From Gordonia rhizosphera NBRC 16068 (GTDB lineage: Bacteria > Actinomycetota > Actinomycetes > Mycobacteriales > Mycobacteriaceae), in assembly GCF_000298195.1 (NCBI RefSeq), contig NZ_BAHC01000213.1, positions 1-64,000 of the forward strand: a stretch of DNA of 64,000 nucleotides, written 5' to 3'. Under the pieces are notes generated by a model. It did not search any database, was not told the origin of the DNA, and saw only the letters and a list, made by a program, of their open reading frames with translations. The translations under genes and the position numbers were made by a program. Positions 7,887 to 16,141 of the stretch are shown here, piece after piece. Numbering within the stretch: position 1 is the first letter of the stretch; every line of letters starts with the position of its first letter.

Positions 7887-9479
7887 ATGGCGGAGGGTTT
7901 CACCCCGGAGACAACCGCGGCGGTCGCGACGGCGCGCCAACAGACGCTCGGCGATCTGCTGCGCCGCACCGCACTGCGTGTCCCGGGCAAGGCGGCGGTC
8001 ATCAACGGTGACACGACGTTGACCTTCTCCGAGTTCGACACGGCGGTGAACCAGTGCGCGAACGCCCTCACGGCGCGTGGCCTGGTCAAGGGAGATCGTC
8101 TCGCCCTGGTCAGCCACAACTGCTGGCAGTTCGCGACCGTGCACTATGCGACCGCGCGTCTCGGTGTCGTCCTGGTTCCGGTGAACTTCGGGCTGGGAGC
8201 CGAGGAGATCGCATTTATCCTCGACCATTCCGGCTCGCGGATGGTGGTGGCCGAGGATGCACTGGTCCCGACGGTGGCCAAGGCCATGGAATTGTCCGGG
8301 CTCGCCGACGCGACCCGCGGCTACATCGCGATGGGCGCAACCGCGCCGGCCGAGGGCTGGGAGAACGTCGACGACTGGATCTCCGGGGATGCCACCGCGC
8401 CTGCGGTCGCGGTAGCCGACGACGACCCGCTGCGGCTGATGTACACCTCGGGTACCGAGTCGAGGCCGAAGGGTGTCCTATTGTCTTCGAAATCGTTGAT
8501 CAGCCAATATGTTTCATGCGTCATCGACGGTGGGATGGCTGGTGACGACGTCGAGATCCATTCGCTGCCGCTCTACCATTGCGCACAGCTGGACTGCTTC
8601 CTGTCGGTGGACGTCTACCTCGGTGCAACCAGTATTATCCTGCCGGCCCCGGATCCGGCGTCGATCCTCGAGACCATCGAGTCGCGAAAGGTGACCAAGC
8701 TGTTCTGCCCACCGACCGTGTGGATCTCGCTGCTGCGGCATCCCGATTTCGATCACCGCGACCTGTCGTCATTGCGCAAGGGCTACTACGGCGCATCGGC
8801 GATGCCGGTCGAGGTACTGCGCGAACTGTCGCAAAGACTTCCCGACGTGAGTCTGTGGAACTTCTACGGACAGACCGAGATGTCCCCGTTGGCAACGATT
8901 CTGCTTCCTCATGAACAGCTCGAGCGCGCCGGGTCGGCCGGCCGGGCGGCACTCAACGTCGAAACGAGGGTCGTCGACGACGAGGACAACCCGGTCCCGA
9001 CCGGTGAAGTCGGCGAGATCGTCCATCGCAGCCCGCATGCCTGCCTCGGCTACTACAACGACGAGGAGAAAACCGCCGCGGCCTTCCGCAACGGGTGGTT
9101 CCACTCCGGTGACCTCGGCATCATCGACGCCGACGGCTACCTCTCGGTCGTGGACCGGAAGAAGGACATGATCAAGACCGGCGGCGAGAACGTCGCATCC
9201 CGCGAGGTCGAGGAAGCCATCTATCTGCTCGACGGGGTGGCCGAGGTCGCGGTCTTCGGTGTGCCGCACCCGAAGTGGATCGAAGCGGTCACCGCGGTCA
9301 TCGTGCCGAAGGAAGGTGTGACACTCACCGAGGAGCAGGTCGACGAGCACCTGGCGGGTGTCCTCGCCGGCTACAAGCGGCCGAAGTATGTCGTGTTCGC
9401 CGACGCGCTGCCGAAGAACCCGAGCGGCAAGATCCTGAAGAAGGACCTGCGGGTTCGTCACGCTGATATCGCCGGTTGA
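7887..9479 (+). CDS. Acyl-CoA synthetase (FadD family)
   Basis: A 530-residue ANL acyl-CoA ligase. Visible motifs are the P-loop variant MYTSGTESRPKG at about residue 187, the GWFHSGDLG and VDRKKDMIKTGGENV motifs, and the C-terminal NPSGKILKKDL lysine motif. The second P-loop Thr is replaced by Glu (TSGTES for TSGTTG), which is a known variation in medium/long-chain FadD proteins. A GGAGG ribosome site precedes the ATG. It lies inside the KstR2 block but no KstR2 operator is visible upstream. Long-chain or sterol-derived acids are possible substrates, and I do not assign a specific FadD number. Confidence 0.85.
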   Translation: MAEGFTPETTAAVATARQQTLGDLLRRTALRVPGKAAVINGDTTLTFSEFDTAVNQCANALTARGLVKGDRLALVSHNCWQFATVHYATARLGVVLVPVNFGLGAEEIAFILDHSGSRMVVAEDALVPTVAKAMELSGLADATRGYIAMGATAPAEGWENVDDWISGDATAPAVAVADDDPLRLMYTSGTESRPKGVLLSSKSLISQYVSCVIDGGMAGDDVEIHSLPLYHCAQLDCFLSVDVYLGATSIILPAPDPASILETIESRKVTKLFCPPTVWISLLRHPDFDHRDLSSLRKGYYGASAMPVEVLRELSQRLPDVSLWNFYGQTEMSPLATILLPHEQLERAGSAGRAALNVETRVVDDEDNPVPTGEVGEIVHRSPHACLGYYNDEEKTAAAFRNGWFHSGDLGIIDADGYLSVVDRKKDMIKTGGENVASREVEEAIYLLDGVAEVAVFGVPHPKWIEAVTAVIVPKEGVTLTEEQVDEHLAGVLAGYKRPKYVVFADALPKNPSGKILKKDLRVRHADIAG

Positions 9480-9518
9480 GTGGCTGGTCCTGGCTGTGGT
9501 CGCGGTGTGAGAGGCGTT

Positions 9519-9539
9519 CGGCGACGATAGTTGTCGCCG
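9519..9539. terminator. Short hairpin between convergent genes
   Basis: CGGCGAC and GTCGCCG form a 7-bp stem around a 7-base loop in the 160-bp gap between the convergent acyl-CoA synthetase and ipdC. It has no T-run, so it is only a weak terminator candidate. Confidence 0.35.
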
Positions 9540-9639
9540 GGCATCGCTGGCACCGCGGCTGTAGCAGGTCGGGTGTGCGGCTGAGACCAGCGGGGGTGGG
9601 GTGGTTACTCGACCAGCGAGGGTGGCGGGGCGGGGCAGG

Positions 9640-10731
9640 TCATCCGAGTGAGCTGAGAACTTTCAGCCGCATATGCGCTTGCATCATGATCGACTGGATC
9701 AGCTCGTCGCAACTCGGTAGATCGTCGATCACGCCCACAACCTGACCCGACGCCAACACACCGGCCGCGGTGTTGCCCTCGACGAGTCCGGCGCGTAGCA
9801 GCATCGGTGTGTTGCCGGCCATGATGACCTGCTCCCAGGTCCGCTCGCCCGAGCGGCGCATGGTGCGGCCGTCGCGCAGCATCGTCGTCCACTTCATGCC
9901 CGTCAGCTGCTTGAACTCGTTGGCGTTCCGCGCCGCGGCGTAGAGCGACTTGATCCGGCTCCCGCTCTCCAGCGCTTCCACGAGCGGGGTGCGTAGTACC
10001 CGGTGCGGCACGCCGTCGACCTTGCGCGACACCACGGTGTCGCCAAGCCCGCGCGCGAGGTACTCCTGCTTGACCGCGTCCGGCACCGCACTGTCCGACG
10101 TCAAGAGGAACCGCGTGCCCATCGCGATACCCTCCGCGCCGTAGGCCAACGCGGCCACCAGCCCGCGGCCGTCGAAGAATCCGCCGGCTGCGACGACCGG
10201 CATCTCGACCCCCTTTTGTGCCAACGCGTCCAGTACCGACGGCAACAGCAGCGTCGTCGCAACCGGCCCGGTGTGGCCGCCGCCCTCACCACCCTGCACG
10301 ATCACCGCGTCGGCACCCCACGACGCCACCTTGACCGCATGCTTGGCGGCACCGATCGACGGAATCACGACCACGCCGTGGTCCTTCAGCTTGGCGATCA
10401 GATCCTGCTTGGGTGCGAGCGCGAACGACGCGATCTTGACGTGTTCTCGGATGATGAGATCGATCCGCTCGGCGGCGTCGGTGGCGTCGGCGCGGATGTT
10501 CACCCCGAAGGGTTTGTCGGTCAATGATTTCGTCTTCGCGATCGCCGCCTCGAGCTCGCCGAAGGTCATCGTCGCCGACGCCAGGATGCCCAGACCGCCC
10601 GCATTCGACGTGGCCGAGGTCAGCGACGGCCCGGACACCCAGCCCATCCCGGTCTGCACGATCGGGTACTCGACGCCGACGAGTTCGGTGAACCGGGTGG
10701 TCATCCCGGCGGCGCGCGCGGTTGAGGTCAT
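9640..10731 (-). CDS. ipdC: IpdC, nitronate-monooxygenase-like flavoprotein of C/D-ring degradation
   Basis: A 363-residue TIM-barrel flavoprotein of the nitronate monooxygenase/2-nitropropane dioxygenase family, with GVEYPIVQTGMGWVSGP at the start and the flavin-phosphate loop VQGGEGGGHTGPV mid-protein. IpdC (Rv3553 type) acts as a reductase in cholesterol C/D-ring opening and is encoded with ipdAB in all sterol-degrading actinobacteria I know of. Its ATG at 10731 overlaps the ipdB stop as ATGA, and the order echA20-ipdA-ipdB-ipdC is one operon read leftwards. A second, distant family member lies at 41486 in this window. Confidence 0.88.
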   Translation of the reverse strand: MTSTARAAGMTTRFTELVGVEYPIVQTGMGWVSGPSLTSATSNAGGLGILASATMTFGELEAAIAKTKSLTDKPFGVNIRADATDAAERIDLIIREHVKIASFALAPKQDLIAKLKDHGVVVIPSIGAAKHAVKVASWGADAVIVQGGEGGGHTGPVATTLLLPSVLDALAQKGVEMPVVAAGGFFDGRGLVAALAYGAEGIAMGTRFLLTSDSAVPDAVKQEYLARGLGDTVVSRKVDGVPHRVLRTPLVEALESGSRIKSLYAAARNANEFKQLTGMKWTTMLRDGRTMRRSGERTWEQVIMAGNTPMLLRAGLVEGNTAAGVLASGQVVGVIDDLPSCDELIQSIMMQAHMRLKVLSSLG

Positions 10732-11537
10732 TTCACTTCTCGATTCCGGACACCCTTGGGATCGAGGAGATCTCGGATGAGCGTGAGTTCCTCGGCGGTC
10801 GGCATGCGGGTCGACGGGGCAGTGCTTAGTTCGGCGATCTCGAATCCGGTGTTGTCGGCGACCTCCTCGGCGCTGACGCCCGGATGCAGCGACCGCGCCC
10901 GCATCGTGTGGTCCGGGCCGTCGAAATCGAAGACGCCGAGATTGGTGACGACACGGTGGATGTGGTGATACCGGAACGCCGGATTGTCCGGGTCGACCCG
11001 GTCGTAACCCACCCCGCACACGATGTCGACCTCGTCGGTGAACACCCGCGGCGAGTGGCGGGCGACCCAGTAGCTTGTCGGGTGATTGAGGGTGTTGCCC
11101 GGCGCGCCACGTGAACCGAACATCTGACGCGTCGGCTGCTGCAGTGGCCCGAACGCCGACAGGTTCTGATTGCCGAACCGGTCGATCTGGTTGGCGCCCA
11201 TGACCACATGGCGTCGGCCGGACGCCACCACGTCGAACACCTTCCGGAACGGCATCCATCCTTCGATCGGGCCCGACTTCCCGATGGCGGGGGTATCGGC
11301 CAAGATCAGTGCCTCGCCGTCGGTGATGAGCAGATCGGGTTCGGTGGTGAGTCGGGCAAGACGGGCGCCCAACAAGGGTATGGGCGCCATCGGCGAGGCC
11401 ATGATCTCGCCTGCACCGGAGAAGATCTCGGCGCAGGCGACGACGCAGATCTCGGCGCGGGTGGTTTCTACAGGCTCAACCATCGGGGAAGAAGGCTCAA
11501 CCATCGGGGAAGGTGACATCCCGGCTGTGGTGTTCAC
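10728..11537 (-). CDS. ipdB: IpdB, beta subunit of COCHEA-CoA hydrolase
   Basis: A 269-residue protein of the CoA-transferase beta-subunit family. With IpdA it forms the heterotetrameric hydrolase that opens the last steroid ring in COCHEA-CoA. Family landmarks are GWMPFRKVFDVVASGRRHVVMGANQ and the NPAFRYHHIHRVVTNLGVFDF segment. The GTG at 11537 overlaps the ipdA stop and follows AGGAGG at about eight bases. The protein has about 20 more N-terminal residues than typical IpdB, which starts near the TRAE motif. The extra part encodes two copies of a SPMVEP-type heptad from a DNA repeat at 11472-11513. An internal start would leave that element in the 5' region. Confidence 0.87.
   Translation of the reverse strand: MNTTAGMSPSPMVEPSSPMVEPVETTRAEICVVACAEIFSGAGEIMASPMAPIPLLGARLARLTTEPDLLITDGEALILADTPAIGKSGPIEGWMPFRKVFDVVASGRRHVVMGANQIDRFGNQNLSAFGPLQQPTRQMFGSRGAPGNTLNHPTSYWVARHSPRVFTDEVDIVCGVGYDRVDPDNPAFRYHHIHRVVTNLGVFDFDGPDHTMRARSLHPGVSAEEVADNTGFEIAELSTAPSTRMPTAEELTLIRDLLDPKGVRNREVK
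11472..11513 (-). repeat. Two 21-bp direct repeats within the 5' end of ipdB
   Basis: AGGCTCAACCATCGGGGAAG-type units start at 11472 and 11493, exactly 21 bp apart, next to GTGGTTTCTACAGGCTCAAC. This resembles the GTTGAGCC/GTTTCGACAGGCTCAAC intergenic repeat that I recall as common in Gordonia and other actinobacteria. Here it is in frame and encodes PMVEPSS-PMVEPVE at the IpdB N-terminus. Confidence 0.7.
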
Positions 11538-12433
11538 TGCTGATCCTCCTGTGCGCCTTGCCATTCGGTCACCGCGCGTTGATAGTCGGCCTCGTCGACC
11601 TCGAGGAACCGCTTCGAGAACGCCGCCCATTGCTCAGGGGTCTTGGCGGACTCGACGTAGAACCGCTGGAATCTCTCATCCCTGCCGTACTCGCCCGCAA
11701 ACGTGAAGTGTGCTCCGTTCGGCGTGTGCACGACCCGCTCCACGTTCATGCGGTTCAGCAGCAGTCGTTGCGTCGGAACGCTTTTCACCAGTACCTCGGT
11801 GGAGACCAGTTGATCGGTCTCGAGGTAGCGACGATCGGCGGCGGCGCAGTACAGGTCGTCCATGTACGGGTCGACACCGGTGTAGGCGGCGTTGCCGCGC
11901 GAGTCGGCGAGATCGAGGTGGACGAAGGCGGCGTCGAGTCGCAACGCGGGCATGGCGATCAGTGTCTCTGCGCGACCGTCGAAGTCCGGATAAGGGGAGG
12001 TGACCGTCTTCAGCTCACCCTCCCAGAAGGTCGGCACGTCGGAGCCGAGGCCCGCGCGGATCGGGAGGAACGGGAGCCGTGCGGCGGCGGCCTCGAGTCC
12101 GCACTTCACCATGCCCTCGTCCATCTCGCGGGCCTCGATGGAACCGGAGGTACGCGCCGCCGCGAACCACGGGTCATAGAACGGCGCGGAGTCCAAGGAC
12201 ACGAAACCGTAGTAGGCGCGGCGCACCTTGCCTGCGGCGCACAGTAATCCGATGTCGGGCCCGCCGTAGGTGACGACGGTCAGATCGGTGACGTCGGAGC
12301 GGGCCAGGGCGCGCACGAGCGCCATCGGTTTGCGGCGTGAACCCCAGCCGCCGATGCCGATCGTCATTCCGTCGCGCAACTCACCGATGACGTCGTCGAG
12401 GGTGCTGGTCTTGTCGGTGGGTGCCGGTGTCAT
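11534..12433 (-). CDS. ipdA: IpdA, alpha subunit of COCHEA-CoA hydrolase
   Basis: A 299-residue CoA-transferase-like alpha subunit. It matches IpdA (Rv3551 type) along its whole length: MTIGIGGWGSRRKPMALVRA near the start, LTVVTYGGPDIGLLC, YYGFVSLDSAPFYDPWF and the acidic SGSIEAREMDEGM segment around residues 97-108. That segment probably includes the glutamate used for hydrolysis in IpdAB, although I cannot align the exact residue here. The subunit pairs with IpdB for the hydrolytic opening of the last ring. Its ATG shares one base with the echA20 stop (TGATG), and its stop overlaps the ipdB GTG, so the operon is tightly coupled. Confidence 0.9.
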   Translation of the reverse strand: MTPAPTDKTSTLDDVIGELRDGMTIGIGGWGSRRKPMALVRALARSDVTDLTVVTYGGPDIGLLCAAGKVRRAYYGFVSLDSAPFYDPWFAAARTSGSIEAREMDEGMVKCGLEAAAARLPFLPIRAGLGSDVPTFWEGELKTVTSPYPDFDGRAETLIAMPALRLDAAFVHLDLADSRGNAAYTGVDPYMDDLYCAAADRRYLETDQLVSTEVLVKSVPTQRLLLNRMNVERVVHTPNGAHFTFAGEYGRDERFQRFYVESAKTPEQWAAFSKRFLEVDEADYQRAVTEWQGAQEDQQ

Positions 12434-13257
12434 CAGGCATGGCCTCCATTGGCGTTCAACGCCTGACCCGTGGTTGATTGGGCCCGCTCGCTGCGCTCCC
12501 GGCGCCCGGCGGCGACGAAGGCGTCCCGATGCTCATCGGCGACTCCGGCAAGATTCAGCTCGAACGTGTAGCCCTGCTCGAGGCGGTAACTGCTCTTCAC
12601 GTCGACCGGGTCGATGTGGTTGATGGCCTCCTTCGCCGCCCGGATGACCCGGGTGTCCTTGGCCGCGATCTTCTCGGCGACCTCCATCGCCGCGTCGAGG
12701 AGTTGCTCGCGCGGCACCACGCGGTACACCGACCCGAAGTGTTCGAGTTGCTGGGCGGTGACATTCTGCGCCGTGTAGTAGAGGGTGCGCATCAGGTGCT
12801 GCGGCACGAGCCGGGCCAGATGGGTGGCCGCGCCCAGAGCGCCACGGTCGACCTCGGGGAGACCGAACACCGCGTCATCGGAGGCGACGATGACGTCCGC
12901 ATTGCCGACCAGCCCGATGCCGCCGCCGACGCAGAAGCCGTTGACCGCCACGATGACCGGTACCGCGCAGTCGTAGACCGCTGCGAACGCCGCCGCGCAT
13001 CCGTGATTGGCGCCGATCAGGGCGTCGAAACCGTCGGTCGACTGCATCTCCTTGATGTCGACGCCCGCATTGAATCCGCGGCCCTCGGCTCGGAGGATCA
13101 CCACATGTGTGGCCGGGTCGTCGCCGGCCGCGGTGATCGCATCGGCCAACTCGAACCATGCCGCCGACGGCAGGGCGTTGACCGGGGGATAGTCCACCGT
13201 CACCGTCACGATGCCGGTCGCGGCACCGCTGTCGGTGCGTGTCGTGGTGATCGGCAC
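12433..13257 (-). CDS. echA20: EchA20, crotonase-fold ring hydrolase
   Basis: A 274-residue crotonase-superfamily protein. Oxyanion-hole motifs are RGFNAGVDIKEMQ and VNGFCVGGGIGLVGNAD, and the RLEQGYTFEL C-terminal trimerisation segment is present. EchA20 (Rv3550 type) hydrolyses the HIEC-CoA ring to COCHEA-CoA, the substrate of IpdAB. The open frame extends far upstream, but that part has no crotonase character and crosses the divergent promoter. The GTG at 13257 is chosen because AAAGGAG lies just upstream and the KstR2 operator at 13291 sits before it. The C-terminal tail (RRERSERAQSTTGQALNANGGHA) is longer than in M. tuberculosis and low in complexity. Confidence 0.86.
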   Translation of the reverse strand: MPITTTRTDSGAATGIVTVTVDYPPVNALPSAAWFELADAITAAGDDPATHVVILRAEGRGFNAGVDIKEMQSTDGFDALIGANHGCAAAFAAVYDCAVPVIVAVNGFCVGGGIGLVGNADVIVASDDAVFGLPEVDRGALGAATHLARLVPQHLMRTLYYTAQNVTAQQLEHFGSVYRVVPREQLLDAAMEVAEKIAAKDTRVIRAAKEAINHIDPVDVKSSYRLEQGYTFELNLAGVADEHRDAFVAAGRRERSERAQSTTGQALNANGGHA

Positions 13258-13290
13258 ACCCGCTCCTTTCGAAGGATTGCAGACCGACCA

Positions 13291-13304
13291 AGCAAGTGCT
13301 TGGT
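13291..13304. promoter_or_regulatory. KstR2 operator, echA20/SDR divergent promoter
   Basis: AGCAAGTGCTTGGT is a perfect match to AnCAAGnnCTTGnT (10 of 10 defined bases). It lies between the divergent echA20-ipdABC operon and the SDR operon starting at 13325, so one site can control both. Confidence 0.9.
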
Positions 13305-13324
13305 TGTTTGGTAGGGTAGCACTC

Positions 13325-14146
13325 ATGAACGCGCAGTCACAGGCGGCGGAGCGCCCCATGGGTTCACCCGCGGACGCCGAGCGCTCCATCGACCTGGGCC
13401 TCGAGAAGGCGGTCGTTCTGGTGACAGGCGGCACGAAGGGCGTCGGGGCCGGCATCGCGCGCGTGTTGGCCGAACTCGGTGCGGTACCGGTTGTCTGTGG
13501 CCGCAACCGGGTAGCGGACCTGGATTGCGAGTTCGTGTCGTGCGACGTTCGCGACGCCGATGCGGTCGACGCGATGGTCGCAGGCGTCGTCGAGACGCAC
13601 GGACGTCTCGACGGCGTGGTCAACAACGCGGGTGGATCACCGTTCGCACTCGCCGCCGACGCCTCACCGCGCTTCGCGTCGAAGATCGTTGAGCTGAACC
13701 TGCTGGCGCCGCTCACGGTCGCCCGCGCCGCGCACGCGGTGATGCGCCATCAGGACGGTGGTGGCGCGATCGTCAACGTGTCCAGTGTGAGTGGGCATCG
13801 GCCCTCGCCCGGCACGTCGGCCTACGGCGCCGCCAAAGCGGGGCTTGACAACGCGATCACGTCGCTGGCCATCGAATGGGCGCCCCGGGTGCGGATCAAC
13901 TCCGTGGTGTGCGGGTCGGTCCTCACCGAACGGGCGCACCTGCATTTCGGCGACGATGCGGGCGTGGCCGCGGTGGGAGCGACGATCCCCATGGGTCGGC
14001 TCGCGATGCCGGAGGATGTCGGTAACGCCGTCGCCTTCCTGCTCAGTCCACTCGCCGGATACATCACCGGCTCGACGCTGACCGTGCACGGCGGGGGCGA
14101 GAAGCCTGCCTTCCTGGCCGCGGCCACCGCGGGCAACCCGATGTGA
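13325..14146 (+). CDS. SDR-family oxidoreductase (Rv3549c-like)
   Basis: A 273-residue classical SDR with the cofactor motif TGGTKGVGAGIA at about residue 34, NNAGG, the active-site tyrosine in SAYGAAKAGL, and a C-terminal TGSTLTVHGGGE. It resembles Rv3549c, which lies next to echA20 in M. tuberculosis. It starts 20 bp after a perfect KstR2 operator, so it belongs to the C/D-ring regulon. The ATG at 13325 gives a 25-residue extension before the SDR core, and an internal ATG 12 codons in (13361) is an alternative. The exact hydroxy-acid or CoA substrate is not known to me. Confidence 0.83.
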   Translation: MNAQSQAAERPMGSPADAERSIDLGLEKAVVLVTGGTKGVGAGIARVLAELGAVPVVCGRNRVADLDCEFVSCDVRDADAVDAMVAGVVETHGRLDGVVNNAGGSPFALAADASPRFASKIVELNLLAPLTVARAAHAVMRHQDGGGAIVNVSSVSGHRPSPGTSAYGAAKAGLDNAITSLAIEWAPRVRINSVVCGSVLTERAHLHFGDDAGVAAVGATIPMGRLAMPEDVGNAVAFLLSPLAGYITGSTLTVHGGGEKPAFLAAATAGNPM

Positions 14147-14185
14147 GCGCCGACCGTACGAAACGCTTCGATGAAGGGAAAGGTC

Positions 14186-15088
14186 TTGACGGACAAGCTG
14201 AATGAGGGTCGGGTGGCGATCGTGACCGGTGCAGGACGGGGCATCGGACGCGCTCACGCGCTGGCCTTCGCCGCAGACGGCGCGCGGGTCGTGGTCAACG
14301 ACTTCGACGCCGACTCCGCTCACGCGGTCGTGGCGGAGATCGTCGCCGCCGGCGGTGAGGCCGTCGCCGCGGTGGGAGACGTCGCCGACTGGGCGGGCGG
14401 GGCCGCACTGGTCGACGACGCCATCGCGCGATTCGGTCGCCTCGACATCCTGGTCAACAACGCCGGTTTCGTCCGGGACCGGATGCTGGTCGCGATGTCC
14501 GAGGACGAATGGGACGCCGTGGTGCGGGTGCATCTCAAGGGACATTTCGTGACGCTGCACCATGCCGCCGCCCACTGGCGCGCCGAGTCGAAGGCCGGTC
14601 GAACGCCGAGTGCCCGGATCATCAACACGACGTCGGGCGCCGGGCTGTTCGGATCCGTCGGGCAGGGGAATTACGTCGCCGCCAAGGCGGGTATCGCGGC
14701 ATTGACCATCCAGGCCGCCGCCGAACTCGGCGGTTACGGGGTGAGGGTGAACGCGATCGCGCCGTCGGCGCGTACCCAGATGACGATGGGTGCGGGAGAG
14801 GCGATGGCCGCGCAGATGGCCGCGCCGACGGACGGGTCGTTCGACGTGATGGACCCGGCCAACATCTCACCGCTCGTGGTCTGGCTCGGTTCGCCGGAGT
14901 CGTCGGCGGTGACCGGGCGGGTCTTCGAGGTCGAGGGCGGGCGCATCACCGTCGTCGACGGGTGGCAGCGCAGCGCCGAGCACGACATCGGATCACGTTG
15001 GACGCCCGGCGAATTGGGCCCCGTCGTCGAGGAGATGCTGGCCAAGGCGCCGCACCCGGTACCGGTCTACGGCGCGCGGGCGCAGTGA
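14186..15088 (+). CDS. SDR-family oxidoreductase (Rv3548c-like)
   Basis: A 300-residue SDR with TGAGRGIGRAHALAFA at the N-terminus, NNAGFVRDRMLVAMSEDEWD, and GNYVAAKAGIAALT for the active-site Tyr/Lys. This subgroup resembles Hsd4/MFE-2 dehydrogenase domains that act on 3-hydroxyacyl-CoA. The TTG at 14186 is chosen because AAGGGA lies six bases upstream. The ATG at 14171 is in frame but its upstream region lacks a ribosome site. It is in the operon with the preceding SDR (39-bp gap) and its stop overlaps the next GTG. Confidence 0.83.
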   Translation: MTDKLNEGRVAIVTGAGRGIGRAHALAFAADGARVVVNDFDADSAHAVVAEIVAAGGEAVAAVGDVADWAGGAALVDDAIARFGRLDILVNNAGFVRDRMLVAMSEDEWDAVVRVHLKGHFVTLHHAAAHWRAESKAGRTPSARIINTTSGAGLFGSVGQGNYVAAKAGIAALTIQAAAELGGYGVRVNAIAPSARTQMTMGAGEAMAAQMAAPTDGSFDVMDPANISPLVVWLGSPESSAVTGRVFEVEGGRITVVDGWQRSAEHDIGSRWTPGELGPVVEEMLAKAPHPVPVYGARAQ

Positions 15089-15468
15089 ACCCGAACGTTG
15101 ATCCCCAGCGCGCCGCCGAGCGGGTCGCGGCCGCGAAGGCCTACGTCGATGCGCTGGTCAGCCACGACCCGTCCGGTGTTGCGCTGCACCCGGATTGCAC
15201 GCGGGTCGAGCTGGGCGTCAAGACCGGCCGCAACGGCGCGCATGTCGCCCGCACTCTGGCCCGCGGGCCGCAGTTCCGGCTGATCCATCGGATCAGCGAC
15301 TTCACCGCAGACGTCGACGGCCACATGGTCTCGACCCGTTACTGGGTCCACGTGCGCCCGAAACGGCTGGGCCTCGCGGCGCACGTCGTCGAGTCCTTCG
15401 TGGTCGATGAGGACAACCGGATCCGCGCGATCGTCGCGCGATTCGGGCTGCCCCGTCGCAGGGCCTGA
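15085..15468 (+). CDS. NTF2/SnoaL-like small protein (DUF8021-type)
   Basis: A 127-residue protein predicted as an alpha+beta cone of the NTF2/SnoaL type: an N-terminal helix (ERVAAAKAYVDALVSHDPSG) followed by strands ending in HVVESFVVDEDNRIRAIVARFG. The GTG start overlaps the stop of the preceding SDR (GTGA), so it is the third gene of the KstR2-controlled operon. Related small proteins are encoded beside SDR genes in rhodococcal sterol clusters. Its biochemical activity is unknown, and lyase, isomerase or CoA-ester binding are all possible for the fold. Confidence 0.7.
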   Translation: MNPNVDPQRAAERVAAAKAYVDALVSHDPSGVALHPDCTRVELGVKTGRNGAHVARTLARGPQFRLIHRISDFTADVDGHMVSTRYWVHVRPKRLGLAAHVVESFVVDEDNRIRAIVARFGLPRRRA

Positions 15469-15588
15469 GCGGGTCGCGGACGGCCGCCGCGAACCGGACA
15501 AGACGGGCGCGTTGCCTACGTCACATTTGGACTATGTGCACTATTTGGTCGTGTACGATCAATTCTCATGACGGGTTATACTGCGGCG

Positions 15589-16005
15589 ATGACATCGCCC
15601 GACGGACAGGTAGTGGACTCCGGGGAATCACGTCCCCACGGGTGGCAGTACGTGAAGTACGCCTACGGCGCGAAGCTTCCTGCGTCCATGAACGCATGGG
15701 TGGAGAACGATCTCGCCGGCCCCGGCGCGGCGACCCGGATGGTGGCGCGCTGGGCGGTGCCCTGCATGGTCCTGCTCGTCCCGATGCTGTTCGTACCGGC
15801 GGACTGGTTCGTGCGGTTCAATATGACGCTGCCGATCCTCATTCAGTACGTCTTCTTCTCGGTGGTGCTCAACCGCGTCTACCGGCGCCATCGCCTCAGC
15901 CAGCACGGCCTCGATCCCGAGCTGGCCAACCGCCTGCAGAAGGAGAAGGACGCCGACCTGCACGAGGAGTACCTGCGCAAGTACCGGGGCCGCCCGCACG
16001 CATGA
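15589..16005 (+). CDS. DUF5313 family membrane protein
   Basis: A 138-residue protein with two adjacent membrane segments at about residues 50-90 (RWAVPCMVLLVPMLFVPADWF and MTLPILIQYVFFSVVLNRVY) and a charged C-terminal tail (RLQKEKDADLHEEYLRKYRG). This matches the actinobacterial DUF5313 family of unknown function. The ATG at 15589 is preferred because TATACT (15577-15582) sits seven bases upstream, as in a leaderless promoter. An in-frame ATG at 15568 is the alternative. It is convergent with the next gene across a strong hairpin and has no visible link to sterol metabolism. Confidence 0.75.
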   Translation: MTSPDGQVVDSGESRPHGWQYVKYAYGAKLPASMNAWVENDLAGPGAATRMVARWAVPCMVLLVPMLFVPADWFVRFNMTLPILIQYVFFSVVLNRVYRRHRLSQHGLDPELANRLQKEKDADLHEEYLRKYRGRPHA

Positions 16006-16067
16006 CGTGCTCCGTGTTCCCGGGCGAGCGGAAATCCGTCGCGCCGCCCGAGGGCAACCCATGACAA

Positions 16068-16099
16068 ATGCCCGCGCGAACCTCGGTTCGCGCGGGCAT
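16068..16099. terminator. Bidirectional terminator hairpin
   Basis: ATGCCCGCGCGAACC at 16068-16082 is the exact reverse complement of 16085-16099, giving a 15-bp GC-rich stem with a very small loop. It is followed by CGTCTGTTT. It lies between the convergent DUF5313 and GNAT genes and probably stops both transcripts. Confidence 0.85.
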
Positions 16100-16141
16100 C
16101 GTCTGTTTCAGGGCCCGGGTTGGGTCGGCGCGACCCTCCGA

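Noticed and set aside
12433..13716. Long echA20 form starting at 13716
   Set aside because: It would be antisense to the SDR gene at 13325 and cross the KstR2 operator. The crotonase homology starts after 13257.
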